From Treponema sp. (GTDB taxonomy: Bacteria > Spirochaetota > Spirochaetia > Treponematales > Treponemataceae): a DNA stretch of 16,805 nt. Location of the stretch: the NCBI GenBank assembly GCA_016292805.1, contig JAEDFM010000042.1, positions 1 through 16,805 of the forward strand, written 5' to 3'. Numbering within the stretch: the first letter of the stretch is position 1; every line of letters starts with the position of its first letter. The translations under genes were made by a program, and so were the position numbers. This document shows, piece by piece, positions 6,092 through 13,569 of the stretch. The notes beneath the pieces are model-generated. The model had not been told where the DNA came from and did no database searches. It saw only the letters and a program-made list of their open reading frames with translations.

Positions 6092-7570
6092 ATGGGTGAA
6101 AACTATTTTAACAAAATCCCTTGGCGTGAAGCACGCTTACAGTTGGGACATTGCCGCTCAATGGCAAAAGAAGAATTTGCTGATGGAGTTAACGCTCTTA
6201 AAGGTAAAAAAATCGTAATCGTAGGTTGTGGTGCACAGGGTCTTAACCAGGGTATGTGTCTTCGTGATTCAGGTCTTGATGTTTCTTATGCTCTTCGCGA
6301 ATCTGCAATTACAGAAAAACGTCAGTCTTGGAAAAACGCTACAGAAAACGGTTTCAAAGTTGGTACATATGAAGAAATGATTCCTACAGCAGACTTAGTA
6401 GGAAACCTTACTCCAGATAAGCAGCACACAGGTGTAATCAATCAGGTTCAGAAATTGATGAAGAAAAATTCTGCACTCTGGTACTCACACGGATTCAACA
6501 TGATTGAAGAAGGTATGATTATCCGTGATGACATTACAGTTGTAATGTGTGCTCCTAAAGGTCCTGGTACAGAAGTTTACCACGAATTTGCTCGTGGATT
6601 TGGTGTACCTGATCTTATCGCTGTACATCCAGCAAATGACCCAGAAGGAAAAGGCTGGGCTTATGCTAAAGCTTTGGCAGTTGGTATGGGTGGTTCAAAA
6701 GCTGGTGTTCTTGAATCTGCATTCATCGCTGAAGTTAAATCTGACCTTATGGGCGAACAGACAATTCTTTGTGGTATGCTCCAGGCCGGAACAATCGTAT
6801 GTTGGGACAAAATGATTGAAGAAGGAATTTCTCCTGAATATGCATGTAAATTCCTTATGCACGGTTGGAACGTAATTTGTGAAGCTCTTAAATGGGGTGG
6901 TATCACAAATATGATGGACCGTCTTTCTAACCCAGCTAAAATTAAGGCTAATCAGCTTTCTAAAGAAATTAAAGCATTACTGGCTCCTCTCTATCAGAAA
7001 CACATGGATGACATTATTTCTGGTGAATTCTCATCAACAATGATGAAGGACTGGGCAAATGGCGATAAAAACCTCCTCACATGGCGTGAAGACACAGGTA
7101 AACTTCCATTCGAATCTGCAAAAGAAACAGACGAAACAATCACAGAACAGGAATTCTTTGACAAAGGTATCTTAATGGTAGCTATGGTTAAAGCTGGATG
7201 TGAACTTGCATTCGAAACAATGGTTGATGCTGGTATTAAAGAAGAATCTGCATATTACGAATCACTCCACGAAGTTCCTCTTATTGCTAACCTTATCGAC
7301 CGCAAACGCTTGTATGAAATGAACCGCGTAATTTCTGATACAGCAGAATATGGTTGTTACCTCTTTGCTCGCGTAGCAGCTCCTATGATGGCAAAAGACT
7401 TAATGCCAAAACTTCACACAGATGTTATTGGTAAAGGGCTCGACAACAAAGACTGCAGCGTAAGCAACGGTGAATTAGTAGCTGTAAACGCTGAAATCCG
7501 CAATCACCCAATCGAAGTTGTAGGACGCAAACTCCGCGCTTACATGACAGCAATGAAACCAGTATTATAA
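6092..7570 (+). CDS. ilvC: Ketol-acid reductoisomerase, class II (long form)
   Basis: This enzyme converts acetolactate or acetohydroxybutyrate to the dihydroxy acid in valine, leucine and isoleucine synthesis, using NADPH and Mg2+. At 492 residues it matches the long E. coli-type enzyme (491) and not the roughly 330-residue class I form. The Rossmann motif is VGCGAQG (44-50). R69, R77 and S79 in ALRESAITEKRQSW are the basic/Ser residues that select NADPH. D218 and E222 in DLMGEQTILCG are the metal ligands. Two C-terminal knotted domains are present, with KHMDDIISGEFSS and ESAYYESLHEVPLIAN. GGAG lies seven bases before the ATG. The gene is probably co-transcribed with GH3 upstream. Three hairpins, the last a good terminator, follow it, and its stop codon lies within the first. 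Arg codon choice (CGT/CGC) suggests strong expression. Confidence 0.97.
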   Translation: MGENYFNKIPWREARLQLGHCRSMAKEEFADGVNALKGKKIVIVGCGAQGLNQGMCLRDSGLDVSYALRESAITEKRQSWKNATENGFKVGTYEEMIPTADLVGNLTPDKQHTGVINQVQKLMKKNSALWYSHGFNMIEEGMIIRDDITVVMCAPKGPGTEVYHEFARGFGVPDLIAVHPANDPEGKGWAYAKALAVGMGGSKAGVLESAFIAEVKSDLMGEQTILCGMLQAGTIVCWDKMIEEGISPEYACKFLMHGWNVICEALKWGGITNMMDRLSNPAKIKANQLSKEIKALLAPLYQKHMDDIISGEFSSTMMKDWANGDKNLLTWREDTGKLPFESAKETDETITEQEFFDKGILMVAMVKAGCELAFETMVDAGIKEESAYYESLHEVPLIANLIDRKRLYEMNRVISDTAEYGCYLFARVAAPMMAKDLMPKLHTDVIGKGLDNKDCSVSNGELVAVNAEIRNHPIEVVGRKLRAYMTAMKPVL

Positions 7571-7595
7571 TTTTACATATTAAAATTATAATACT
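7561..7595 (+). repeat. 15-bp perfect inverted repeat spanning the ilvC stop codon
   Basis: Arms 7561-7575 and 7581-7595 are exactly complementary around the loop CATAT. Nearly all pairs are A-T. The ilvC TAA (7568-7570) is inside the left arm. There is no following T-run, so this is not a classic terminator. Confidence 0.7.
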
Positions 7596-7597
7596 AA

Positions 7598-7620
7598 CGA
7601 GTTTTGCTTAGCAAAACTCG
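7598..7620 (+). other. Second hairpin after ilvC
   Basis: CGAGTTTTGC (7598-7607) and GCAAAACTCG (7611-7620) form a perfect 10-bp stem with a 3-base loop. It begins only two bases after the previous inverted repeat. It has no T-run on the plus strand. It could be a transcript-stabilising 3' structure or a dispersed palindrome; a genome search would tell. Confidence 0.6.
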
Positions 7621-7641
7621 CGGTCTTGCACTATTAATATT

Positions 7642-7671
7642 AAGCCACTGCTTTATTGCAGTGGCTTTTTT
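7642..7671 (+). terminator. Rho-independent terminator for GH3-ilvC
   Basis: GCCACTGC (7644-7651) pairs with GCAGTGGC (7658-7665), extended by two A-T pairs, around a 6-base loop and followed by a run of six Ts. It closes the ilvC transcript before the lacI-type promoter. Confidence 0.9.
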
Positions 7672-7695
7672 ATTATTTCAAGTTAGGGAAAACAC

Positions 7696-7737
7696 TTTAC
7701 GAAAACGTTTGCGAAATCCCTATTCTAGTTTTACAAT
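7696..7737 (+). promoter_or_regulatory. Promoter and LacI-type operator of the repressor gene (autoregulation)
   Basis: TTGCGA (7709-7714) and TACAAT (7732-7737) are spaced 17 bases apart. The operator-like sequence TTTACGAAAACGTTTGCGAA (7696-7715) overlaps the -35 and contains the LacI-family pattern GNAANCGNTTNC centred on CG (7706-7707). The first 14 bases recur in reverse orientation at the cellobiose phosphorylase promoter. This position predicts that the repressor limits its own synthesis. Confidence 0.65.
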
Positions 7738-7766
7738 TAAATATATTTTTTTACGGAGAGTTATTA

Positions 7767-8774
7767 ATGGTAACCTTAAAAGATATTGCCAGGGAATGTA
7801 GAGTTTCCTTTTCAACAGTTAGTAAGGCATTAAAAGGCAGTTCTGAAATCAGCGAAGAAACGATTAAGATTATACAATCTAAAGCTGCTGAAATGGGTTA
7901 TCATCCTAATCTTGCCGCAAGAACCCTCCGTACAAACAGAACCAGCAACATTGGTGTTATTTTCGAAGACAAAACAGGCTCAGGCTTCCAGCACCAGTAT
8001 TTTGCAAAAATTATCAGTGGACTTCAGTTTGTAGCTCAGGAAAAAGGATATGACATTACTTTTACCAGCCAAAAGGCCTCAACCTCTTACGATTATTACA
8101 ATCATGTAAAAGGACGTAATTTTGACGGCGTTGTAATTCTTTCCGCAGACTTTAATCAACCTGGAATAACAACACTTGTACAAAGCGAAATACCTACAGT
8201 CACACTGGACTATTTTTACGACAACAACCATACCGCCATCATGAGTGATAATCAAAAAGGTATGACAGAACTTACCGAATACATTATTTCAAATGGTCAT
8301 ACAAAAATTTCCATGATTCACGGAGAAGATACACTTGTAACTCAGGAACGCAAACAGATATTCATAGATATTTGTAAAGCTCACGGAATTTCTATTCCAG
8401 ATGAATATTTCTGTCAGGCTTTATACCATGATCCTATAACTAGCAGTGAAGCAACAAACATTCTATTGTCATTACCTGCTCCACCAACCTGTATCATCTA
8501 TCCTGATGATTATTCTGCTCTTGGTGGAATCCGTGTCTTAAACAGCAAAAATCTCGTACCAGGAAAAGATATAAGCATTGCAGGCTACGATGGAATCATG
8601 CTTACTTCAATGATGATTCCACCATTAACAACCTATGAACAGAACGGTGTTGAAATCGGTAAAGCTATGGCTACTGCATTGATTCAGAATATTGAATCGT
8701 CTGATTCATATACCAGCCAGAAAATCTCTATTACAGGTCGCCTATTAAAAGGCGGAACCATATTAAAACTTTAG
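7767..8774 (+). CDS. LacI-family transcriptional repressor
   Basis: This 335-residue sugar-responsive DNA-binding protein has a helix-turn-helix at its very N-terminus (MVTLKDIARECRVSFSTVSK, residues 1-20). The hinge helix follows near LAARTLRTNRT, then a periplasmic-binding-protein-like ligand domain starting at NIGVIFEDK, with GVVILSAD, SDNQKGMTELTEYI and GYDGIMLTSMMIPPLTTYEQN typical of the family. The frame is open back to an ATG at 7656, but that start would overlap the ilvC terminator and add 37 residues before the DNA-binding domain. GGAG eight bases before the ATG at 7767 marks the true start. Matching operators in front of this gene and of the phosphorylase gene, 105 bases downstream, make it the likely local repressor of cellobiose use. 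The inducer is probably cellobiose or a derivative, by inference. Confidence 0.93.
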   Translation: MVTLKDIARECRVSFSTVSKALKGSSEISEETIKIIQSKAAEMGYHPNLAARTLRTNRTSNIGVIFEDKTGSGFQHQYFAKIISGLQFVAQEKGYDITFTSQKASTSYDYYNHVKGRNFDGVVILSADFNQPGITTLVQSEIPTVTLDYFYDNNHTAIMSDNQKGMTELTEYIISNGHTKISMIHGEDTLVTQERKQIFIDICKAHGISIPDEYFCQALYHDPITSSEATNILLSLPAPPTCIIYPDDYSALGGIRVLNSKNLVPGKDISIAGYDGIMLTSMMIPPLTTYEQNGVEIGKAMATALIQNIESSDSYTSQKISITGRLLKGGTILKL

Positions 8775-8794
8775 TTATTACACTTTAATTTTCC

Positions 8795-8845
8795 TTGAGT
8801 TATTAAAATAATTGTTGTATACTTTTACTACAACGTTTTCGTAAA
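8795..8845 (+). promoter_or_regulatory. Promoter and LacI-type operator of cellobiose phosphorylase
   Basis: TTGAGT (8795-8800) and TATACT (8818-8823) are 17 bases apart, placing transcription start near 8830. AACGTTTTCGTAAA (8832-8845) is the exact reverse complement of the operator half in front of the LacI-type gene. Bound repressor would sit over the start site and first transcribed bases, a standard blocking position. Confidence 0.65.
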
Positions 8846-8879
8846 AATAACGTAATATTTCAAATTTTAGGAGAATCAA

Positions 8880-11357
8880 ATGCAGTTTGGACATTTTGAT
8901 GACGCTAAACGCGAGTATGTAATTGATACACCTCGCACTCCATATCCATGGATTAACTACCTTGGTACTCAGGGATTCTTTTCTCTGATTTCTAACACAG
9001 CTGGTGGTTATTGTTTCTATAAAGACGCCCGTCTTCGTAGAATTACACGTTATCGCTATAATAACGTACCTATCGATATGGGTGGACGTTATTTCTATAT
9101 CAACGACAACGGTACAATCTGGAATCCAGGCTGGTCTCCAGTAAAAACTGAACTTGACGCTTACGAATGTCGCCACGGTATGGGCTACACAGTAATCACA
9201 GGTAAAAAGAATGATTTGAAAGCTGAAGTTACATTCTTTGTTCCACAGGATTACGATGGTGAAGTTCAGCAGGTTGTTCTTACAAACGAAGGCAAATCTG
9301 ACAAAACTTTCAAATTCTGGTCCTTTGCTGAATGGTGTCTTTGGGATGCTCAGGATGATAGCAACAACTTCCAGCGTAACTTCTCTACAGGCCGTGTAGA
9401 AATTAAAGATTCTGTAATCTACCACAAAACTGAATACCGTGACCGCCGTAACCACTATGCTTTCTACTCTGTAAATGACAAGATTGACGGTTATGATACA
9501 GACCGTGATTCTTTCATTGGTCTTTACAATGGATTCGGTGATCCACAGGCTGTAAAAGAAGGAAAAGCTTACAATTCGTTTGCTGATGGTTGGGCTCCAA
9601 TCGCTTCTCACTACAAAGAAATCACACTTAAAGCTGGCGAAACAAAAACTTTAGTATTTGTTCTCGGTTATGTAGAAATGCCACAGGATCAGAAATTCGA
9701 AGCTGACGGCAAAACAATCAACAAAGTAAAAGCTTTGGAAATGATTGAAAAATTCAACACTCCAGAAAAGTTTGCTGCTGGAATGAAAGAACTTAAAGCT
9801 TACTGGGATCACCTCCTTGGTATTCTTACAGTTGATACTCCAGAAGACAAAGTTAACCGCATGGTAAACATCTGGAACCAGTACCAGTGTATGGTTACAT
9901 TCAACCTTTCACGTTCTGCTTCTTACTTTGAATCTGGAATTGGTCGTGGTATGGGATTCCGGGATTCTAACCAGGATATTCTTGGTTTCGTTCATCAGAT
10001 TCCAGACCGGGCAAAAGAAAGAATCATCGACATTGCATCTACACAGTTCCCAGACGGTGGATGTTATCACCAGTATTCTCCACTTACAAAGAAAGGTAAT
10101 GCTGACATTGGTGGTGACTTCTCTGACGATCCACTGTGGCTCATCCTTTCAGTTTCAGCTTATATCAAAGAATCTGGCGACTGGTCAATTCTTGATGAAA
10201 TGGTTCCTTATGACAACGATATGTCTAAAGCCCAGCCTTTGCTTGAACACCTTAAAGTTTCTTTCTACCGCATCGTAAACAATCTTGGTCCCCACGGACT
10301 TCCACTTGCAATGCGTGCTGACTGGAACGACTGTATCAACCTTTCTTGTTTCTCTGACACACCAGGCGAAAGCTTCCAGACATATACAAACCCTAAATTT
10401 AAGGCAGAAGGCGGATATTCTAAAGTTGCTGAATCTGTATTCGTTGCTGCATTGTTTACATTCGCAGGTCCAAACTATGTTTCAATCTTAAATCATGTTG
10501 GTAAGAAAGACGAAGCTGCTAAAGCTCAGGCTGAAATCGACAAAATGAAGAAAGTTATGATGGAATCTGCCTGGGATGGCAACTGGTTCATCCGTGCTTA
10601 TGATGCAAACGGTGAAAAAATGGGTTCTAAAGACTGCGAAGAATCAAAAATCTTCATTGAACCACAGGGCTTTGCAATCATGTCTGACATCGACAAGGAT
10701 GCTACAGAAAAGACTCTCAAAGCAATTGATGAAAACCTTAACTGTAAGTTCGGTCTTGTACTTAACTACCCGGCATTTACAAAATACCATGTACAGTATG
10801 GTGAAATTTCAACATACCCACAGGGATACAAAGAAAACGGTGGTATCTTTACACACAACAATGCATGGATTATCTGTGCTGCAGCTTATGCAGGAAAAGG
10901 TGACCAGGCATTCAAATACTACTCAGAAATAGCACCTAGCTACACAGAAGAAACCTCTGACATCCACAAAACAGAGCCTTACGTTTACGGCCAGATGATT
11001 GGTGGTAAAGAAGCAGGTTCTGATATTGGTAACGGTGGAAAAAACTACGGACAGGGTAAAAACTCTTGGCTTACTGGTACAGCTGCCTGGAACATGGTTG
11101 CTATCAGCCAGTACATCCTTGGTATTCAGCCAGACTTCGACGGACTTAAAGTTGATCCTTCAATTCCTTCTAGCTGGGATGGATTTACAGCAACTCGTTT
11201 GTTCCGTGGAGCTAAATACAACATTACAATCAAGAATCCTAACCACGTATGCAAAGGGGTTAAATCTCTGGTAGTAGACGGCAATGCTGTTGAAGGTTGC
11301 GTTGTTCCATTCGTTGAAGGAAAGAAAGAAGTTAATGTTGAAATTACACTTGGTTAA
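8880..11357 (+). CDS. cbp: Cellobiose phosphorylase (glycoside hydrolase family 94)
   Basis: This enzyme splits cellobiose with phosphate into alpha-glucose 1-phosphate and glucose, saving ATP compared with hydrolysis. The 825 residues are the usual length of bacterial cellobiose phosphorylases. The N-terminus (FGHFDDAKREYVIDTPRTPY, then PWINYLG) and NTAGGY...DARLRRITRYRYNNVP closely match the characterised clostridial enzyme. The (alpha/alpha)6 catalytic domain carries GRGMGFRDSNQD (355-366), GGCYHQYSPL (393-402) and ADWNDC (480-485), which holds the catalytic Asp. No signal peptide is visible, so it acts in the cytoplasm on imported sugar. AGGAGA lies five bases before the ATG. The LacI-type regulator lies directly upstream and a strong terminator directly downstream. 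Chitobiose or cellobionate phosphorylase are alternatives in GH94, but the N-terminal match favours cellobiose. Codon use is strongly biased, consistent with high expression. Confidence 0.93.
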   Translation: MQFGHFDDAKREYVIDTPRTPYPWINYLGTQGFFSLISNTAGGYCFYKDARLRRITRYRYNNVPIDMGGRYFYINDNGTIWNPGWSPVKTELDAYECRHGMGYTVITGKKNDLKAEVTFFVPQDYDGEVQQVVLTNEGKSDKTFKFWSFAEWCLWDAQDDSNNFQRNFSTGRVEIKDSVIYHKTEYRDRRNHYAFYSVNDKIDGYDTDRDSFIGLYNGFGDPQAVKEGKAYNSFADGWAPIASHYKEITLKAGETKTLVFVLGYVEMPQDQKFEADGKTINKVKALEMIEKFNTPEKFAAGMKELKAYWDHLLGILTVDTPEDKVNRMVNIWNQYQCMVTFNLSRSASYFESGIGRGMGFRDSNQDILGFVHQIPDRAKERIIDIASTQFPDGGCYHQYSPLTKKGNADIGGDFSDDPLWLILSVSAYIKESGDWSILDEMVPYDNDMSKAQPLLEHLKVSFYRIVNNLGPHGLPLAMRADWNDCINLSCFSDTPGESFQTYTNPKFKAEGGYSKVAESVFVAALFTFAGPNYVSILNHVGKKDEAAKAQAEIDKMKKVMMESAWDGNWFIRAYDANGEKMGSKDCEESKIFIEPQGFAIMSDIDKDATEKTLKAIDENLNCKFGLVLNYPAFTKYHVQYGEISTYPQGYKENGGIFTHNNAWIICAAAYAGKGDQAFKYYSEIAPSYTEETSDIHKTEPYVYGQMIGGKEAGSDIGNGGKNYGQGKNSWLTGTAAWNMVAISQYILGIQPDFDGLKVDPSIPSSWDGFTATRLFRGAKYNITIKNPNHVCKGVKSLVVDGNAVEGCVVPFVEGKKEVNVEITLG

Positions 11358-11385
11358 TAAGCCATACATTAGCTCATAAAACATT

Positions 11386-11418
11386 AAGGTCGTCTGGTAA
11401 AACAGACGACCTTTTTTT
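11386..11418 (+). terminator. Rho-independent terminator of cellobiose phosphorylase
   Basis: GGTCGTCTG (11388-11396) pairs with CAGACGACC (11403-11411), with flanking AA/TT pairs, around a 6-base loop, and seven Ts follow. Confidence 0.93.
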
Positions 11419-11442
11419 ATTCCAATATATTTGAGTTAAATT

Positions 11443-11468
11443 AAAAAGGACCTTCTAAGCGAAGGTCC
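11443..11468 (-). terminator. Second, distal terminator of the ABC importer operon
   Basis: GGACCTTC (11448-11455) and GAAGGTCC (11461-11468) form an 8-bp stem around a 5-base loop. Read on the minus strand the stem is followed by five Ts (complement of 11443-11447). It lies about 90 bases beyond the first terminator, so the operon has a tandem pair facing the convergent phosphorylase gene. The 87 bases between the two (11469-11555) hold nothing I can support. Confidence 0.7.
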
Positions 11469-11555
11469 CCAAAAAACGCTTTTCTTGGAGGAAATTGATT
11501 TTTTGACTCTATAACATACCCAGCAATTAAGCTGTTTATAGTTAAATTATAACAT

Positions 11556-11580
11556 AAAAGGGGCTTATATTTAAGCCCCC
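11556..11580 (-). terminator. First terminator of the ABC importer operon
   Basis: GGGGCTTA (11560-11567) and TAAGCCCC (11572-11579) form a perfect 8-bp stem with a 4-base loop. On the minus strand four Ts follow. It sits 13 bases past the stop of the last permease gene. Confidence 0.8.
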
Positions 11581-11592
11581 TGGAAAGAAAGA

Positions 11593-12531
11593 TTACTCTT
11601 TTACACCACCAATTGTCATACCAACAACGAAGTACTTCTGTACAAATGGATATACAATTAAAATTGGAACTGTAGCAATCATTGTAATTGACGAACGAAT
11701 AGCAATTGGTGTTACCTGAGCCGCAGCTGCACCAGAAGAAGCTGCAATAGCTGCTGAACCAGCATCAGATGCAGATTTACTCTGACTCTGACTTGCCTGA
11801 AGGTAAGACATCAATACATACTGTAATGAGTGCAAATTCTTTTTAGAAGATGTATACAAGTATGTATCAAACCAACTGTTCCAGGCACCTACAGCTACGA
11901 ACAAAGAAATCATAGCAATAGAAGGAACAATAAGTGGCATAATAATACTAGTAAAAATCTTAAATTCATTAGCACCATCAATACGAGCAGATTCAACAAA
12001 GCTGTCTGGTAAACCATTAATGTAAGTTCTAATCAAAATAAAGTTGAATATATCAACCAGGTTTGGAATAATGTAAACTGCGTATGTGTTCAACATTCCA
12101 AGACGCTTAATCAACATGTATCCTGGAATTAAACCAGCATTTACATACATAGAAATTACAAGAATAGTTGTAAGAACTTTTCTTAAAGGATATTCTTTAC
12201 GACTTAATGCATAAGCAAGCATAGCTGTACAGAATACACTAAAAACAGTCTGAAGGATTGTACGAGTTACAGAAATAATTCCTGCTTTAAAAATATAGTT
12301 TGTTTGAAATAAAGCTGAATAATTCTTTAATGTAAATTTTCTTGGCCAGAATTTAATTCCACCCTTAATAGAATCCAACCCATCATTGAATGAAATTGCA
12401 ACAGTATTCCAGAACGGATAAACTGTTACAATAACGACAAAAGCCAATGTAATGGCAATAATTGCATCAAAAATCAAGTTACCAATAAAGGTATTTCTTC
12501 TTTCTGCTGCATAAGATTTATTTTTCATCAT
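11593..12531 (-). CDS. ABC sugar transporter permease, LplC/YtcP type
   Basis: This 312-residue inner-membrane protein has about six transmembrane segments (roughly 20-40, 80-106, 118-140, 150-170, 196-218 and 280-298). The cytoplasmic coupling loop ESARIDGANEFKIF (180-193) corresponds to the EAA motif that contacts the ATPase. The C-terminus (PILIVYPFVQKYFVVGMTIG, then GVKE) is a hallmark of the carbohydrate ABC permease class COG0395. An unusual Ser/Ala/Gln-rich stretch (246-272) lies in the loop before the last helix. Start choice: ATG at 12529-12531 overlaps the TGA of the preceding permease gene (ATGA), and GAGGAG lies eight bases upstream, so translation is coupled. It pairs with the other permease as a heterodimer. 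No ATPase gene is nearby; such importers commonly share an MsmK-type ATPase encoded elsewhere. Confidence 0.93.
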   Translation of the reverse strand: MMKNKSYAAERRNTFIGNLIFDAIIAITLAFVVIVTVYPFWNTVAISFNDGLDSIKGGIKFWPRKFTLKNYSALFQTNYIFKAGIISVTRTILQTVFSVFCTAMLAYALSRKEYPLRKVLTTILVISMYVNAGLIPGYMLIKRLGMLNTYAVYIIPNLVDIFNFILIRTYINGLPDSFVESARIDGANEFKIFTSIIMPLIVPSIAMISLFVAVGAWNSWFDTYLYTSSKKNLHSLQYVLMSYLQASQSQSKSASDAGSAAIAASSGAAAAQVTPIAIRSSITMIATVPILIVYPFVQKYFVVGMTIGGVKE

Positions 12532-13493
12532 ATCAATCGCTCCTCACCAGCTCGTTTAGCAATACTGTTAGCTACAATCAAAAGAATGATATTAACAACA
12601 TTCTTAAAGATACCAGCTGCAGTAGCAAGGGAGAAGTTGAACAATTTGAAACCGTACTTCAATACGAAAATATCAATTGTTGAAGCAACATCCTGAATCA
12701 TACCGTTCTGTAACAAGTATGGCATTTCAAAGTTAGCATCAAGAATATGTCCGGCAGACATAATCATCATGATAATAATTGTAGGTTTAATACCTGGCAA
12801 TGTGATGTGGAAAATCTTTCTAAGACGTCCACAACCATCAATTTCTGCAGCTTCATACAAAGTTGGATCAATAGCAGTCATAGCTCCAAGGTATACAATT
12901 GTGTTCCAACCTACTTCTTTCCAAACATATGTCCAACCAATAATGTGCCAGAAATATTTAGGAATAGAAAGGAACTTAATTGGTTCTTTAACCAAATGAA
13001 GTGCCATTAATATATTATTTATAGTACCGTCTTCAACGGAAAGAGCATTCGCAACTAAACCTGTAACAATAATCCACGAAAGAAAGTGTGGAAGATATGA
13101 TACAGTCTGTACAAATCTTTTAACGGTAATATTACGAACTTCATTTAAGAATACGGCAATTACGATTGCAGTAATATAACCAAGAGCTGTACTTATAAGA
13201 CTCATACAAATGGTATTTCTCAAAGATAAGATGAATTCTCTATTCTTAAAGAGTTCTGCAAACCATTTGAAGCCTACCCATGTCTGATGGAAAAAATCTT
13301 TGTTTGGCTTGTAATTCTGAAAAGCCATTGTCCATCCCCAAAGAGGGACGTATCTAAAGAGAATAATGTATAAAACAAATGGAATGGACATAGCCATAAG
13401 AAGTTTTTGCTTACTTAAGGTCTGCCACTTTGTTTTTTTATTTACTAATACTGTTTCAGAAACAACAGCTTCTGAACTTTTTTTATTTTTCAT
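12528..13493 (-). CDS. ABC sugar transporter permease, LplB type
   Basis: This 321-residue inner-membrane permease has a charged cytoplasmic N-terminus (1-30) and about six transmembrane segments. The family signature RYVPLWGWTMAFQNYKP (47-63) follows the first helix. The coupling loop EAAEIDGCGRLRKIFHITLP (214-233) is an intact EAA motif for docking the ATPase. It matches the LplB/YtePQ-type subfamily (COG4209), which works with large LplA-like binding proteins for oligosaccharides. The ATG at 13493 has AGGTGA just upstream. It follows the binding-protein gene after a 76-base gap containing a terminator-like hairpin, so it is probably expressed at lower level than that gene. Its stop overlaps the start of the second permease. 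Confidence 0.93.
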   Translation of the reverse strand: MKNKKSSEAVVSETVLVNKKTKWQTLSKQKLLMAMSIPFVLYIILFRYVPLWGWTMAFQNYKPNKDFFHQTWVGFKWFAELFKNREFILSLRNTICMSLISTALGYITAIVIAVFLNEVRNITVKRFVQTVSYLPHFLSWIIVTGLVANALSVEDGTINNILMALHLVKEPIKFLSIPKYFWHIIGWTYVWKEVGWNTIVYLGAMTAIDPTLYEAAEIDGCGRLRKIFHITLPGIKPTIIIMMIMSAGHILDANFEMPYLLQNGMIQDVASTIDIFVLKYGFKLFNFSLATAAGIFKNVVNIILLIVANSIAKRAGEERLI

Positions 13494-13523
13494 AAAATCA
13501 CCTGTTATATAATATTCAGTTTT

Positions 13524-13559
13524 AAAAAAAGTCCACAGACTTCTCTGTGGACTTTTTTT
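13524..13559 (-). terminator. Terminator-like hairpin between binding-protein and permease genes
   Basis: A perfect 15-bp stem (13524-13538 with 13545-13559) encloses a 6-base loop. GTCCACAG pairs with CTGTGGAC, extended by seven A-T pairs, so T-runs follow on both strands. It lies inside the importer operon, 11 bases after the binding-protein stop, and probably lets only part of the transcription continue into the permease genes. There is no alternative gene for it to serve on the plus strand. Confidence 0.85.
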
Positions 13560-13569
13560 TAGCTAGCGA

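Noticed and set aside
7656..7766. N-terminal extension of the LacI-type protein from ATG 7656
   Set aside because: It overlaps the ilvC terminator and the repressor promoter, precedes the canonical HTH by 37 odd residues, and lacks a ribosome site, whereas GGAG precedes ATG 7767.
8778..9611. Long minus-strand open frame (277 codons) antisense to the phosphorylase gene
   Set aside because: It lies opposite a firmly identified GH94 gene, has no ribosome site or recognisable domain, and is explained by the codon bias of the sense gene.
11509..11537. Nested imperfect hairpin (CTATAA...TTATAG with inner CAGC/GCTG)
   Set aside because: Short arms, unequal bulges and no T-run; within what AT-rich intergenic sequence gives by chance.
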